A DNA stretch of 64,000 nucleotides from JAHEJJ01 sp965212205 (GCA_965212205.1 CBDBUX010000019.1:62001-126000); one strand, 5' to 3'. Shown: positions 1 to 9,053, numbered from the stretch's first letter. The notes: generated by a model not told the origin, from the sequence alone. Numbers and translations: made by a program.

Positions 1-549
1 ATCCTGGGCAAACAATGGAAAAGCATTATAGAACTGCTCGATCTTAATGGGATTTCCTATTCGCGCCTAGAAAAAGACAGCGTTATTAATGTAGAGTCCT
101 ATAAGATCAGGGGATATAGTGGCTTTGGAAGTCCGTATGAAGGGCATTATCCTCACTACAACACCAAGGTTGAAGGAAAAATGGTAGACCAGCTTTTTAC
201 TGAGGGTGATTATTGGATACCCACAGACCAACCCGGGATCAAATATCTTATTGAAACCCTGGAACCCGCTGCAGTTGATTCTTTTTTCAACTGGAATTTC
301 TTCGACACTATTCTTCAGCAGAAAGAGGGTTTCTCCCCTTATGTCTTTGAAGAACTAGCCTTCGCCTTACTGGAATCAGATTCGGTATTGCAGCAGGAGT
401 TCCTCCTCAAGAAGGAAGCCGATGATGATTTTGCACAAGATTGGTATGCCCAACTTCAATGGATTTATTCTCGGTCTGAGTACAATGAATCGGCATATAT
501 GCGTTATCCGGTCTATCGGGTTCTCGATAATGGGAATCTGGATCGTTAA
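1..549 (+). CDS. M14 family metallopeptidase, C-terminal part (5' end outside the window)
   Basis: The frame is open from base 1 to the TAA at 547-549, so this is the last 182 residues of a longer protein. The visible part resembles the region after the catalytic domain of large Bacteroidota M14 (zinc carboxypeptidase-like) peptidases: a segment with GHYPHYNTKVEG, then a helical tail ending in DWYAQLQWIYSRS and YMRYPVYRV. The zinc ligands of M14 enzymes lie further upstream and cannot be seen, so catalytic competence is not testable here. An internal ATG at 181 is not the real start, because the similarity continues upstream of it. The NUDIX gene ends convergently 4 bases downstream. The family call rests on recognition of the tail only. 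Confidence 0.6.
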   Translation: MLGKQWKSIIELLDLNGISYSRLEKDSVINVESYKIRGYSGFGSPYEGHYPHYNTKVEGKMVDQLFTEGDYWIPTDQPGIKYLIETLEPAAVDSFFNWNFFDTILQQKEGFSPYVFEELAFALLESDSVLQQEFLLKKEADDDFAQDWYAQLQWIYSRSEYNESAYMRYPVYRVLDNGNLDR

Positions 550-553
550 CGTC

Positions 554-1141
554 TTAGTCGCTAAAAAGTGATCGGATGTTAGTGTAGGAATTATCGAGCG
601 CTTTCTTGATCTTTCTGGGGCCTTTCCATTTAACCTTTTCGATTCCTTCGCTCTTCTGTCCCGTGAGCTGCCCTTTATATGAGGTGCGCATGGCATACCA
701 GTGTACCTCCTTTAGCTTATACTTCCCACCTCGCTTAAAAATGTGATAAGTGGTCGTTAGAAAGTTTTCAATTTTAAGACCTTTAACACCGGTTTCTTCT
801 TCCACTTCCCTCAGTGCACACTCCTTTATGCTTTCATTCTTTTCTAATTTGCCTTTGGGTAAATCCCATTTGTCGTTTCTGTAAATAAACAGCACCTTTC
901 CTTCCTTATTGGTCACCACGCCTCCGGCAGCAATTTCAAGTGGGATTTTTTTGGTAAACTTTTTGAGGATTTCCTCGCTGTTGGGATGATATATATAAGC
1001 CTCGGGTAACTTTTTCTTCGAAAGTGCGTCTATTGCATCGTTAATGGCGTTCTCATTGAGAAGAAAATACTGTCCATTAACAGTTTCAGAAAGCCTGCTT
1101 GTTAAAACCAAGGGGGCGTCTTTAACGAAAACTTTATACAT
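554..1141 (-). CDS. NUDIX hydrolase
   Basis: A 195-residue NUDIX-superfamily protein, expected to hydrolyse a nucleoside diphosphate linked to another group. The Nudix box lies at about residues 97-119: GKLEKNESIKEC followed by ALREVEEETGV, matching Gx5Ex7REUxEExGU, so the metal-binding glutamates are present. The preceding strand WDLPKGK is also typical. About 70 residues before the Nudix domain form an extra N-terminal segment common in flavobacterial members. The start at 1141 (MYKVFVKDAP) is chosen because the open frame further upstream overlaps the divergent pyrE start and looks non-coding. Only 7 bases separate the two start codons, so promoters of each must lie within the other gene. 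The substrate is not predictable. Confidence 0.85.
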   Translation of the reverse strand: MYKVFVKDAPLVLTSRLSETVNGQYFLLNENAINDAIDALSKKKLPEAYIYHPNSEEILKKFTKKIPLEIAAGGVVTNKEGKVLFIYRNDKWDLPKGKLEKNESIKECALREVEEETGVKGLKIENFLTTTYHIFKRGGKYKLKEVHWYAMRTSYKGQLTGQKSEGIEKVKWKGPRKIKKALDNSYTNIRSLFSD

Positions 1142-1148
1142 TTGCGAA

Positions 1149-1793
1149 ATGGTTTTAGACAAGGATACCGCATCCAAAACGGCCGAGCTGCTGTTGCAAA
1201 TTAATGCAATTAAGTTGAGACCAGAAAATCCCTTCACATGGGCCTCTGGCTGGAATTCTCCAATTTATTGCGATAACAGAATTATACTATCATATCCGCA
1301 GATCCGAAATTTTGTCAGGCAGGAGATGGCCAAGCAAATTGAAGACCTCTATGGCAAACCAGACGTGATTGCAGGTGTTGCAACCGGTGCTATCGGTATG
1401 GGAGCGTTGGTGGCCGAGCAATTAGGACTCCCTTTTGTCTATGTGAGGCCGGAGGCGAAATCTCATGGGCGACAGAATCAGATCGAAGGATTTTTGGAGA
1501 GCAATAGCAATGTAGTGGTAATTGAAGATCTTATTAGTACGGGAAAAAGCAGCCTGAATGCCGTAAGGGCACTAATAGAGGCAAAGGCACAGGTTAAAGG
1601 AATGATTGCGGTTTTCACCTATGGATTCGATCTGGCGCTTAAGAATTTTGAAAAGGAAGAAGTTACACTTCATACACTTACAGATTATGAACATGTAATA
1701 CAGCAGGCCTCCGAAACAAATTATATCAAAGAAGAACAACAAAAAATGTTACTCGAATGGAGGAACAATCCGTCAGAGTGGCAACCTCATTAA
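1149..1793 (+). CDS. pyrE: orotate phosphoribosyltransferase
   Basis: A 214-residue enzyme converting orotate and PRPP to orotidine 5'-phosphate in de novo pyrimidine synthesis. The PRPP-binding signature VVVIEDLISTGKSS lies at about residues 122-135. The N-terminal part has the OPRTase features LRPENPFTWASGWNSP and YCDNR, and GVATGAIGMG forms the flexible part of the active site. Length is normal for the family. The start at 1149 (MVLDKDTASK) is preferred over an upstream in-frame ATG at 1044, which would read through the divergent NUDIX gene. The SRPBCC gene begins one base after the stop, so the two are probably co-transcribed. Confidence 0.95.
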   Translation: MVLDKDTASKTAELLLQINAIKLRPENPFTWASGWNSPIYCDNRIILSYPQIRNFVRQEMAKQIEDLYGKPDVIAGVATGAIGMGALVAEQLGLPFVYVRPEAKSHGRQNQIEGFLESNSNVVVIEDLISTGKSSLNAVRALIEAKAQVKGMIAVFTYGFDLALKNFEKEEVTLHTLTDYEHVIQQASETNYIKEEQQKMLLEWRNNPSEWQPH

Positions 1794-1794
1794 T

Positions 1795-2187
1795 ATGTAT
1801 ATAGAAACCTCAAAAAAGAAACTAGCCAAAGGCGCAGCTGAAGTTTATGATTTTCTTGCGGATTTCAACAATTTCGAACGCCTAATGCCCGAATCTGTGG
1901 CTAAATTTGAACTGCTAAGTGACGACAGTTTTGTTTTTGCCCTTAAAGGTATGCCCGAGATTGTACTTAAAAGAAAGGAACAACATCCGCATTCTAAACT
2001 AGTTCTTGGAGCAGCGAGTGATAAATTACCCTTTACGCTTAATATCGATATTAATGCGCTCGGCGAGCAGGAATCAGAAGTTCAGTGGAGTTTCGAAGGA
2101 GAATTCAATGCAATGATGGCGATGATGGTCAAAACTCCGATTACCAACTTCATGAATACACTCTCCGATAAACTAGTGGACATCTAA
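1795..2187 (+). CDS. SRPBCC family protein
   Basis: A 130-residue protein of the START/SRPBCC (Bet v 1-like) fold, which forms a hydrophobic pocket for lipids or other small ligands. It starts with a strand and the helix AAEVYDFLADFNNFERLMPE, typical of the fold. It has the middle strand pattern FALKGMPEIVLKRKE and ends with a long C-terminal helix containing MMAMMVKTPITNFMNTL. No catalytic residues can be assigned. It follows pyrE by one base, an arrangement I regard as conserved in flavobacteria. The gene is convergent with birA. Ligand and role are unknown. Confidence 0.75.
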   Translation: MYIETSKKKLAKGAAEVYDFLADFNNFERLMPESVAKFELLSDDSFVFALKGMPEIVLKRKEQHPHSKLVLGAASDKLPFTLNIDINALGEQESEVQWSFEGEFNAMMAMMVKTPITNFMNTLSDKLVDI

Positions 2188-2207
2188 AATCCCGCAATAG
2201 TTCCTCC

Positions 2208-2936
2208 TTAATTCAAGAGCCGGATTTCCTTAAGATCAAAAACCTGCTTGCCTTCTTCGGTTTCCAGCTCTAAATGACCACCATTGGTGATACCACTTAT
2301 AATTCCCATAAATTGAGGCCCTTCGGGTAATACGAAAGTAGACGGAATACCCCTGCGGTACATCAACTTTTCGTAATCTGCCTTGAGCTCGGCGAAGTTA
2401 CTCGCGGTGAAATTCTTTAGTCTTATATGTAAATATTTCATTATCAGAACTATAATACTGTAAAGATCATAAGACAATCCCGTGATCAAGCGTAGTGAAC
2501 CTGCTTTTTCCAGTGACCCGAAATCGTCCTGGTTAACATTCAAACCGATGCCGATGACCGATGCCCCTATTTCTTTGGCTTTTACCATATTTTCAATGAG
2601 GATACCACATATTTTATACGAACCTGACAGAATGTCGTTTGGCCATTTGATACTAATTTCCGGGATTCTCAACTCATTTAAAGCCTCCTTAATAGCAAGG
2701 GAGATTGTCATATTCAGGGCAAACTGATGTTGCACCTCCAATCCCTTAAAATACTTTAAAACACTAAAGGTAAGGTTCTTACCAGGCTCTGATTGCCATT
2801 CTGCGCCTTGTTGGCCCCTTCCTTCGAATTGATCAATGGCCCAGACAATCGTCTCGTCTTCCGGTTTCTTGTTTTGCCATAGATCCTTTAAGTAGGCATT
2901 GGTTGATGCGGTGGCACTAAGTTTGATTATATGCAT
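2208..2936 (-). CDS. birA: biotin--[acetyl-CoA-carboxylase] ligase
   Basis: A 242-residue ligase that activates biotin with ATP and attaches it to the carrier domain of acetyl-CoA carboxylase. The signature GRGQQGAEWQSEPGKN lies near residues 39-54 and the catalytic KWPNDI near residues 99-104, with the SH3-like C-terminal domain after residue 190. There is no N-terminal winged-helix domain, so it should be a pure ligase and not a biotin-operon repressor like the E. coli protein. The start at 2936 gives MHIIKLSATASTNAYL, matching the substrate-binding N-terminus. It is divergent from rsfS across 92 bases. Confidence 0.93.
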   Translation of the reverse strand: MHIIKLSATASTNAYLKDLWQNKKPEDETIVWAIDQFEGRGQQGAEWQSEPGKNLTFSVLKYFKGLEVQHQFALNMTISLAIKEALNELRIPEISIKWPNDILSGSYKICGILIENMVKAKEIGASVIGIGLNVNQDDFGSLEKAGSLRLITGLSYDLYSIIVLIMKYLHIRLKNFTASNFAELKADYEKLMYRRGIPSTFVLPEGPQFMGIISGITNGGHLELETEEGKQVFDLKEIRLLN

Positions 2937-3001
2937 AAAAGGCTCAATTTACCAACTACAATGTTATGTTAAAAACTAGGGCTCAAAAAACAAAAAAATA
3001 A

Positions 3002-3009
3002 TAACTTTG
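3002..3009 (+). promoter_or_regulatory. Bacteroidota-type -7 promoter element before rsfS-ftsH
   Basis: TAACTTTG matches the Bacteroidota sigma-70 -7 consensus TAnnTTTG and lies 19 bases before the rsfS start, in the gap between divergent birA and rsfS. No clear TTTG is seen at the -33 distance. The surrounding DNA is A-rich, as is usual for this phylum. Confidence 0.5.
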
Positions 3010-3028
3010 TATAAACTAAATCTATTGG

Positions 3029-3406
3029 ATGCATAAATCAAAAGCGAGTGCAGATGAGTTAATCACCTTAATCTTACATGGAATAGAAGAAGTTAAAGGA
3101 CTCGACACCAACTTACTTGACCTTAGAGAAATTGAAAATACCGTTTGTGACTACTTTATAATTTGCAATGGCACCTCCAATACCCATGTCAATGCTATAG
3201 TAAATTCCATCCAAAAAACAGTAAGAGAAGCCATTAAAGATAAACCCTGGCACGTAGAGGGTTCAGAACATGCAGAATGGGTCTTATTGGATTACATCAA
3301 TGTGGTTGTTCATGTCTTTCAAAAGCACACCAGAGAATATTACGATATTGAAGGCTTGTGGGGAGATGCTAAAGTTACCATGTTCGAAAATAGCTATAAT
3401 CAGTAG
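3029..3406 (+). CDS. rsfS: ribosome silencing factor RsfS
   Basis: A 125-residue RsfS/Iojap-family protein that binds ribosomal protein uL14 and blocks 30S-50S joining when nutrients are scarce. Family features include DLREIENTVCDYFIICNG near residues 31-48, the HVNAIVNSI helix, the PWHVEGSEHAEWVLLDY core and the HVFQKHTREYYDIEGLWGD end. Length is typical. It is the first gene of the run rsfS, ftsH, LUD, cdsA, psd, ACBP, all on the plus strand with short gaps or overlaps. ftsH follows 6 bases after the stop, so the two are very likely co-transcribed. Confidence 0.93.
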   Translation: MHKSKASADELITLILHGIEEVKGLDTNLLDLREIENTVCDYFIICNGTSNTHVNAIVNSIQKTVREAIKDKPWHVEGSEHAEWVLLDYINVVVHVFQKHTREYYDIEGLWGDAKVTMFENSYNQ

Positions 3407-3412
3407 AGAGAA

Positions 3413-5404
3413 ATGTCGAAGGAAAATAATACACCTCAGAAAAAACCTAAATTCAGCTCCTGGTGGATTTACGGCCTAATCGCCGTATTGCTTATAGGCT
3501 ACCAGTTTTTTGGCAGCGGGAATTTTGCAACAACCAGAAAAACCACCACCTCAGAGCTTCAGGAGTATTTGAGAAATGGGGATATTGAAAAGATCTTAAT
3601 CATCACAAATGCAGACCAGGCTAAGGTCTTCCTCTCTGAAGAAGCCCTGCTAAAGGATGTGCATAAGGATGTGGCCGACAAGCCACTTATACCTTCTACG
3701 GGTATGGTCCCGCAATACGTGCTGGACTATGGAGATCTGCAAATCTTCCAAAATGAAATTACGGAGATCAAAAAAGAGAATAATCTTGATACAATAGTGG
3801 AATTCGACAAGGAGTCCAATGTATTTATGGAGTTATTGCTCACGATCCTACCCTTTGTACTGATCATCGGAATCTGGATATATCTGATGAGGCGTATGTC
3901 TGGTGGAGCAGGTGGCGGAGCCGGGGGGCAGATCTTCAATATCGGTAAGTCCAAAGCCAAGCTTTTTGATGAAAAGACCGATACCCGAACTTCTTTTCAG
4001 GATGTCGCCGGCTTAGAAGGCGCCAAAGAGGAAGTGGAAGAAATTGTTGAGTTTCTCAAAAACCCGGATAAATATACCTCCCTTGGAGGGAAGATTCCGA
4101 AAGGTGCCCTCTTGGTAGGCCCTCCCGGAACGGGTAAGACCTTATTGGCCAAGGCGGTGGCTGGAGAAGCTAAAGTACCCTTCTTCTCACTTTCCGGATC
4201 GGACTTTGTAGAAATGTTTGTGGGTGTTGGGGCATCGAGGGTACGCGATTTGTTTAAGCAAGCCAAAGACAAGTCTCCTTCTATCATATTTATCGATGAA
4301 ATAGATGCCATAGGCCGTGCCAGAGGGAAAAATAATTTTACTGGATCGAACGACGAGAGGGAAAATACCCTCAACCAGCTCTTAACCGAAATGGACGGTT
4401 TCGGAACCAATACCAATGTTATTGTCCTGGCGGCTACCAACAGGGCCGATGTTCTGGATAAGGCCTTGATGAGGGCAGGGCGGTTCGACCGGCAGATCTA
4501 TGTAGACCTCCCGGATATCAGGGAAAGAAAAGAGATCTTTGAAGTACATTTGAGGCCTATTAAAACCTCGGAAACCCTCGATCTGGATTTTCTTGCAAGG
4601 CAAACACCAGGTTTTTCAGGAGCGGATATTGCGAATGTTTGTAACGAAGCCGCTTTGATCGCTGCAAGAAAAGAAAAAAAGGCTGTGGGTAAACAAGATT
4701 TTCTCGATGCTGTTGATCGGATTGTAGGCGGACTGGAAAAGAAAAACAAAATTATCACCCCTGGTGAAAAGAAAACCATAGCCTACCATGAAGCCGGTCA
4801 TGCTACGGTGAGCTGGATGCTGGAACATGCAGCACCGCTGGTAAAAGTAACTATTGTACCCAGAGGTCAGTCTCTTGGTTCTGCATGGTATTTGCCAGAA
4901 GAACGCCTTATTGTTCGATCGGAACAGATGCTAGACGAAATGTGCGCTACCCTTGGCGGAAGGGCAGCAGAAAAAGTGATTTTCGATAAGATTTCCACAG
5001 GCGCCCTAAGCGATCTGGAAAAAGTGACCAAACAGGCCAGGGCCATGGTTACCATTTACGGCCTGAACGATGAGATTGGGAATTTAACCTATTACGATTC
5101 CTCCGGACAGAATGAATATGGTTTTACTAAACCATATAGTGAGGAGACCGCACAGAAGATCGATCAGGAGATCTCAAAAATCATCGAAGAACAGTATACC
5201 AGAGCCATAAAAGTTTTGGTCGACAATAAGGATAAACTCATTGAACTGGCCGAACGCCTTCTTGAAAAAGAGGTTATCTTTAAGGAAGATCTTGAGAAAA
5301 TATTTGGAAAAAGACCTTTTGAAAGTGAATTCGATCAGAAGGGTCAGGAAAAGATGGCTGCCGAGGAAGTAGCTGCGGAAGAATCTGCAGAGGAAAAGAA
5401 ATAG
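3413..5404 (+). CDS. ftsH: ATP-dependent zinc metalloprotease FtsH
   Basis: A 663-residue inner-membrane AAA+ protease that degrades misassembled membrane proteins and regulatory substrates. Two membrane segments are visible, near residues 17-35 (WWIYGLIAVLLIGYQFF) and 137-158. The AAA domain has Walker A GPPGTGKT near residue 235, Walker B IIFIDEIDAIG near 295 and the second region of homology NRADVLDKALMRAGRFDRQ. The zinc site HEAGH is near residues 458-462. The C-terminus is a low-complexity Glu/Ala-rich tail. All catalytic motifs are intact. It lies between rsfS and the LUD and phospholipid genes; in several bacteria FtsH controls lipid-synthesis enzymes, but that link is only suggestive here. 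Confidence 0.97.
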   Translation: MSKENNTPQKKPKFSSWWIYGLIAVLLIGYQFFGSGNFATTRKTTTSELQEYLRNGDIEKILIITNADQAKVFLSEEALLKDVHKDVADKPLIPSTGMVPQYVLDYGDLQIFQNEITEIKKENNLDTIVEFDKESNVFMELLLTILPFVLIIGIWIYLMRRMSGGAGGGAGGQIFNIGKSKAKLFDEKTDTRTSFQDVAGLEGAKEEVEEIVEFLKNPDKYTSLGGKIPKGALLVGPPGTGKTLLAKAVAGEAKVPFFSLSGSDFVEMFVGVGASRVRDLFKQAKDKSPSIIFIDEIDAIGRARGKNNFTGSNDERENTLNQLLTEMDGFGTNTNVIVLAATNRADVLDKALMRAGRFDRQIYVDLPDIRERKEIFEVHLRPIKTSETLDLDFLARQTPGFSGADIANVCNEAALIAARKEKKAVGKQDFLDAVDRIVGGLEKKNKIITPGEKKTIAYHEAGHATVSWMLEHAAPLVKVTIVPRGQSLGSAWYLPEERLIVRSEQMLDEMCATLGGRAAEKVIFDKISTGALSDLEKVTKQARAMVTIYGLNDEIGNLTYYDSSGQNEYGFTKPYSEETAQKIDQEISKIIEEQYTRAIKVLVDNKDKLIELAERLLEKEVIFKEDLEKIFGKRPFESEFDQKGQEKMAAEEVAAEESAEEKK

Positions 5405-5451
5405 AATAAGGGCAGCAGGATGGTTCAGAAAATCTGAATGATTCGGGAATA

Positions 5452-6063
5452 ATGGGAATATTTGGGAAATTATTTAGCGGAGGTAAAAAAAAGGTTTCCA
5501 AGGAAACATTGGAAACAAGGGGTGTTCACATGCCCGACCTCAACATCCCGATCGATGAAAAATTCACCATTCACTTTAAAAAAAACGGAGGTAAATTTTT
5601 GTACTGTGATTCGCTGAGCGAGGTATCCGGTGCCTTAAAAAATATTATCAGTGAAAATGGATGGGAGAGGGAACCGTTTTTCATCTTAAATCCGATGCTT
5701 AGTGAGAAATTCAAGGGCGAGGAAATCAGCTTTACCGATAAGGTTTCGAAAAGCAATGTTTTTTTTACCACCTGCGAACATCTGGTGGCGCATAACGGTT
5801 CAATATTGGTAACCTCAAACCAACTTCAGGAAAAAAAACTACACGAAGTTCCTGAAAATGTTATTGTTTATGCCACAACAAGCCAACTCGTAGATACTAT
5901 TGGCGAAGGATTAAAAGTTATTAAAAAGAAATATAAGAACGGTATTCCGGCGAATATCACTACGATTAAGCATTTCCAGTCGGATTCAGAAAATGCCAAT
6001 GATTTCTTATCTTACGGCAGCAGTTCCAAACACCTATACCTATTACTGCTCGAAGATCTCTAA
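5452..6063 (+). CDS. LUD domain-containing protein (LutC/YkgG-like)
   Basis: A 203-residue protein of the LUD family, named after lactate-utilisation proteins LutB and LutC. The middle part (FFTTCEHLVAHNGSILVTS) and the C-terminal part with YATTSQLVDTIGEGLK and SKHLYLLLLEDL match short flavobacterial LUD proteins that occur between ftsH and cdsA. No lutA or lutB partner is near, and the gene sits 47 bases after ftsH and one base before cdsA. A role in lactate oxidation is therefore not supported by context. No membrane segment or signal peptide is seen. Function unknown. Confidence 0.75.
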   Translation: MGIFGKLFSGGKKKVSKETLETRGVHMPDLNIPIDEKFTIHFKKNGGKFLYCDSLSEVSGALKNIISENGWEREPFFILNPMLSEKFKGEEISFTDKVSKSNVFFTTCEHLVAHNGSILVTSNQLQEKKLHEVPENVIVYATTSQLVDTIGEGLKVIKKKYKNGIPANITTIKHFQSDSENANDFLSYGSSSKHLYLLLLEDL

Positions 6064-6064
6064 C

Positions 6065-6868
6065 ATGAAAGAAATTCTGAGGAGACTGATCACAGGTGTG
6101 GTCTATGTCATATTGCTTCTGTCTGCCGTTTTTCTGAGCTCCGATGCTTTTGATTTCCTTTTCATGGTTTTTGGTTTGGCCTGCCTGTACGAATACAAGA
6201 GGCTCGTCTTGCTCAGAGGATACTATATCTTCATCGCCTATTTGGGCCTTTGGTGGGCATATATTTACCTGATCCAGGAAAGGGTATTGATCAATCTGTT
6301 GATGTTTGTCACCATCGGGGTAGATCTGCTATTGATTTACTACCTTTTTTCAAAAAAGAAACGGCTTAATTATACCTATCAAAAATTTATCACAGGCCTT
6401 TTTTATATAGGCGGTGGGTGTATCTTTCTTACGATGATCCCATATAAAGACAATGAGTTTGCAAAATTCCTGATCATGGGAATTTTTGTGTTGATCTGGA
6501 TCAATGATTCTTTTGCCTACCTGGTCGGAAAATCTATAGGAAGAACAAAACTTTTCCCCCGTGTATCTCCCAAAAAGACAGTGGAAGGTGCCCTTGGTGG
6601 ATTTGTTTTTACGATGATCGGCACCTATTTCCTGGCAAAATATGAACCCATTTTAAATCTTAATCAATGGTTCGTCCTGGCCGTGGTCGTGGTCTTTTTT
6701 GGAATTCTTGGGGACCTAGTGGAATCTAAGTTAAAACGGCAGGCAGGGGTCAAAGACAGCGGAGCAATACTTCCGGGTCATGGTGGTTTGTTAGATAGGC
6801 TGGATAGTCTGATATTTGCAGCTCCATTTGCGTATCTTGCGCTCTATATTTTTACAAATGTTCCATAG
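6065..6868 (+). CDS. cdsA: phosphatidate cytidylyltransferase
   Basis: A 267-residue polytopic membrane enzyme that makes CDP-diacylglycerol from phosphatidate and CTP, the branch point of phospholipid synthesis. About seven to eight hydrophobic segments are visible. The CDS signature is present near the C-terminus as SKLKRQAGVKDSGAILPG followed by HGGLLDRLDS. The start at 6065 (MKEILRRLITGV) directly follows the LUD stop; an in-frame ATG at 5993 lies inside the LUD gene and adds a non-homologous stretch. The psd gene overlaps its end by 11 bases, which implies translational coupling of two steps of one pathway. Confidence 0.95.
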   Translation: MKEILRRLITGVVYVILLLSAVFLSSDAFDFLFMVFGLACLYEYKRLVLLRGYYIFIAYLGLWWAYIYLIQERVLINLLMFVTIGVDLLLIYYLFSKKKRLNYTYQKFITGLFYIGGGCIFLTMIPYKDNEFAKFLIMGIFVLIWINDSFAYLVGKSIGRTKLFPRVSPKKTVEGALGGFVFTMIGTYFLAKYEPILNLNQWFVLAVVVVFFGILGDLVESKLKRQAGVKDSGAILPGHGGLLDRLDSLIFAAPFAYLALYIFTNVP

Positions 6869-7538
6869 AGAAGGTCAAAGAATTATACTTATTGCATTTG
6901 CCCTGCTAAGTATCGTAGTGGTACTCGCCCACTTGTATATATCAGTACCCTGGCTCAAGTGGACCCTGCAAATCGGGTCCATTGCTATATTGGTCCTCAT
7001 CATGCAATTTTTTAGGAACCCAAGAAGGATTGCGCAAAAGAATTTCGATGAGATTCTCGCCCCTGTGGATGGCAAAGTTGTGATCGTGGAGGAGGTGGAA
7101 GAGAAAGAGTACTTTAAGGATAAGCGTATGCAGGTATCTATCTTTATGTCTCCGGTCAATGTTCATGTGACTCGTTATGCCGCCAGCGGTGTGATTAAAT
7201 ATTCCAAATACCATCCTGGCAAATATCTTGTAGCCTGGCATCCTAAATCAAGTGAGAAAAACGAAAGAACAACCGTGGTGATCAATACGCCATTGTTCGG
7301 TGATATTCTTTACAGACAGGTTGCAGGAGCGGTAGCTCGCAGAATTGTTAACTATGCCGAAATCGGGGAACATGTTCAACAAGGAGACGACGCAGGGTTT
7401 ATCAAATTTGGCTCAAGGGTAGATTTGTTATTACCTTTGGATTGTGCCATTACCGTTAAGGTTAACCAGAAAGTGGTTGGAGCAAAAACCTGTATTGCCA
7501 CAGTAGCAGAAAGTGAAGAAAAAGGATTCATTGCGTAA
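6858..7538 (+). CDS. psd: phosphatidylserine decarboxylase
   Basis: A 226-residue short-form phosphatidylserine decarboxylase that produces phosphatidylethanolamine. Two N-terminal hydrophobic segments (IILIAFALLSIVVVLAHL and TLQIGSIAILVLIM) precede the catalytic part. Typical features are ILAPVDGKVV, FMSPVNVHVTRYAASG and the self-cleavage region IKFGSRVDLLLP. There the Gly-Ser serine becomes the pyruvoyl group; the short-form site here reads FGSR. The start at 6858 lies within the end of cdsA. The phosphatidylserine synthase gene needed to make its substrate is not in this window. Confidence 0.94.
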   Translation: MFHREGQRIILIAFALLSIVVVLAHLYISVPWLKWTLQIGSIAILVLIMQFFRNPRRIAQKNFDEILAPVDGKVVIVEEVEEKEYFKDKRMQVSIFMSPVNVHVTRYAASGVIKYSKYHPGKYLVAWHPKSSEKNERTTVVINTPLFGDILYRQVAGAVARRIVNYAEIGEHVQQGDDAGFIKFGSRVDLLLPLDCAITVKVNQKVVGAKTCIATVAESEEKGFIA

Positions 7539-7785
7539 AAAATTCAATAATGCGGTCCAAACCGTAAATGAATACACGGACCCATTACCGGCAGATCTCC
7601 TTTTAAAACTCTATGCCTATTACAAAATCGCCAATGAGAATTACAACCATCCCGGCAGTAAAACTCCGCTGATTAATGCTTTCAAGGCTAACGCCCTCAT
7701 CCAGGCTCAGCATCTCGGCGTAAAGGAGGCCATGAAGAATTATATAGCACTGGTAGAAAAAGAAATCAGGCTAAAGAAATCTTAA
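7513..7785 (+). CDS. acyl-CoA-binding protein
   Basis: A 90-residue ACBP-family protein, expected to bind and buffer long-chain acyl-CoA in the cytoplasm. The four-helix pattern is visible: FNNAVQTVNEY, then LLLKLYAYYKIANENYN with the conserved Tyr and Lys, then INAFKANALIQAQHLGVKEAMKNYIALVE. The start is uncertain: GTG at 7513 inside the end of psd, or TTG at 7531. No ATG is available near the N-terminus, so a rare start codon coupled to psd is likely. The stop overlaps the stop of the convergent hydroxylase gene. Confidence 0.8.
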   Translation: MKKKDSLRKKFNNAVQTVNEYTDPLPADLLLKLYAYYKIANENYNHPGSKTPLINAFKANALIQAQHLGVKEAMKNYIALVEKEIRLKKS

Positions 7786-9053
7786 ACCAACTGGCTTTTA
7801 TCGCCCACAGGAAATTTTTCCAGATAACCAAAGTATATACCGCCGGCCATAGTAATTAAATAGTAGCCGAAGACAATTGAACTTCCACCACTTAGTAGGG
7901 TATTTATCCCAAACCAATCACCGGTGATAAGAATAAGAACCATCGCTGCGGCCGCACGCGTTACTTCAATTGCTCCAGCATAACGCGTTCTGTCCATCAG
8001 GCTTGTATAACCGTAAATTCCTAGAAATACAAATGCCCCGAATTGTAGTAAACCCTCAAAACCAATATTGCCGTAATTGTAAAACATGAACAGTAGAAGT
8101 ATCAGTGTGGCGATCAACTGAAATAACACATAGGCTTTTAATCCTCGACTGGCAGGGGTTTGGTAGCGTTTAAAATTATATACATCCCCGATAATTGCCC
8201 GTGGATATTTCTGTTCTACATCTGCAGGCCTCCATCCTGTGGGCATAAACCAGATACGCATTTTATCCTGCCATTTATTAGCCCGCCAGGCATCGAGCGT
8301 AATACGCCACAGATGTTGAAAATTAATATGGATAGGATTCCATGTCGCGGCCGGTTTCAATACTCCATATTGAGGGGGTATCGTATTTAACTCTTCCTGA
8401 AAAGTACCAAACCAGCGGTCCCAAACGCATAATACCTGACCCAGGTTTTTATCGATATATTCCGGATTGATAGCATGATGGACCCGATGTTGCGATGGGG
8501 TTACGATTATGTACTCTAACCAGCCCATTTTGCCTATGTGCTGAGTATGGTACCAGAATTGTGCGAAAAGATGAATCGGTGCAAGTATGGCTATCACTCC
8601 AGCAGGCACGCCGAGGAGTGCGGCGGGAATCAAAAATAATGGAAAATAGCCCACCAGATTAGATATCGATTGTCTGAGGGCGCAGGCCAGATTGAACTGT
8701 TCACTGCTGTGATGTATCACATGCTGATTCCAGAATATATTTATATGGTGACTAAGCCGGTGATTCCAGTAGCCTGCGAAATCGAGCACCAGAAAGGCGA
8801 TGAGCCAAACCAACCACGATGTTTTTATATGTGTGAGCGCAAGATGATCCACAAGATATGGGTAACTCACAATGATAATGCCAAGACCCAGGGAGTCTTT
8901 TACGATATTGGTCATTCCAGAACTAATGCTACTCACCGTATCGAGTAGTCTATGGGGTTGATTCTTTACCAGGTAGCCGTAGAGAATCTCCACCAGCATC
9001 AGCAGGATAAAAAATGGAATTGCATATAGCAATGCAGTGGCATAAGCTTCCAT
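7782..9053 (-). CDS. sterol desaturase / fatty acid hydroxylase family membrane protein
   Basis: A 423-residue polytopic membrane protein of the fatty acid hydroxylase superfamily, di-iron enzymes that hydroxylate or desaturate lipids. The histidine clusters are all present in the N-terminal two-thirds: HRLSHH near residue 98, HVIHHSS near residue 110 and HRVHHAINPEY near residue 190. After the catalytic domain, about 150 residues with four further hydrophobic segments form a C-terminal membrane extension. It faces the phospholipid/ACBP operon and shares stop-codon bases with the ACBP gene. Substrate unknown. Confidence 0.85.
   Translation of the reverse strand: MEAYATALLYAIPFFILLMLVEILYGYLVKNQPHRLLDTVSSISSGMTNIVKDSLGLGIIIVSYPYLVDHLALTHIKTSWLVWLIAFLVLDFAGYWNHRLSHHINIFWNQHVIHHSSEQFNLACALRQSISNLVGYFPLFLIPAALLGVPAGVIAILAPIHLFAQFWYHTQHIGKMGWLEYIIVTPSQHRVHHAINPEYIDKNLGQVLCVWDRWFGTFQEELNTIPPQYGVLKPAATWNPIHINFQHLWRITLDAWRANKWQDKMRIWFMPTGWRPADVEQKYPRAIIGDVYNFKRYQTPASRGLKAYVLFQLIATLILLLFMFYNYGNIGFEGLLQFGAFVFLGIYGYTSLMDRTRYAGAIEVTRAAAAMVLILITGDWFGINTLLSGGSSIVFGYYLITMAGGIYFGYLEKFPVGDKSQLV

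Noticed and set aside
3997..4828. Several open frames antisense to ftsH
   Set aside because: They lie wholly inside a strongly conserved gene and show no recognisable domains.
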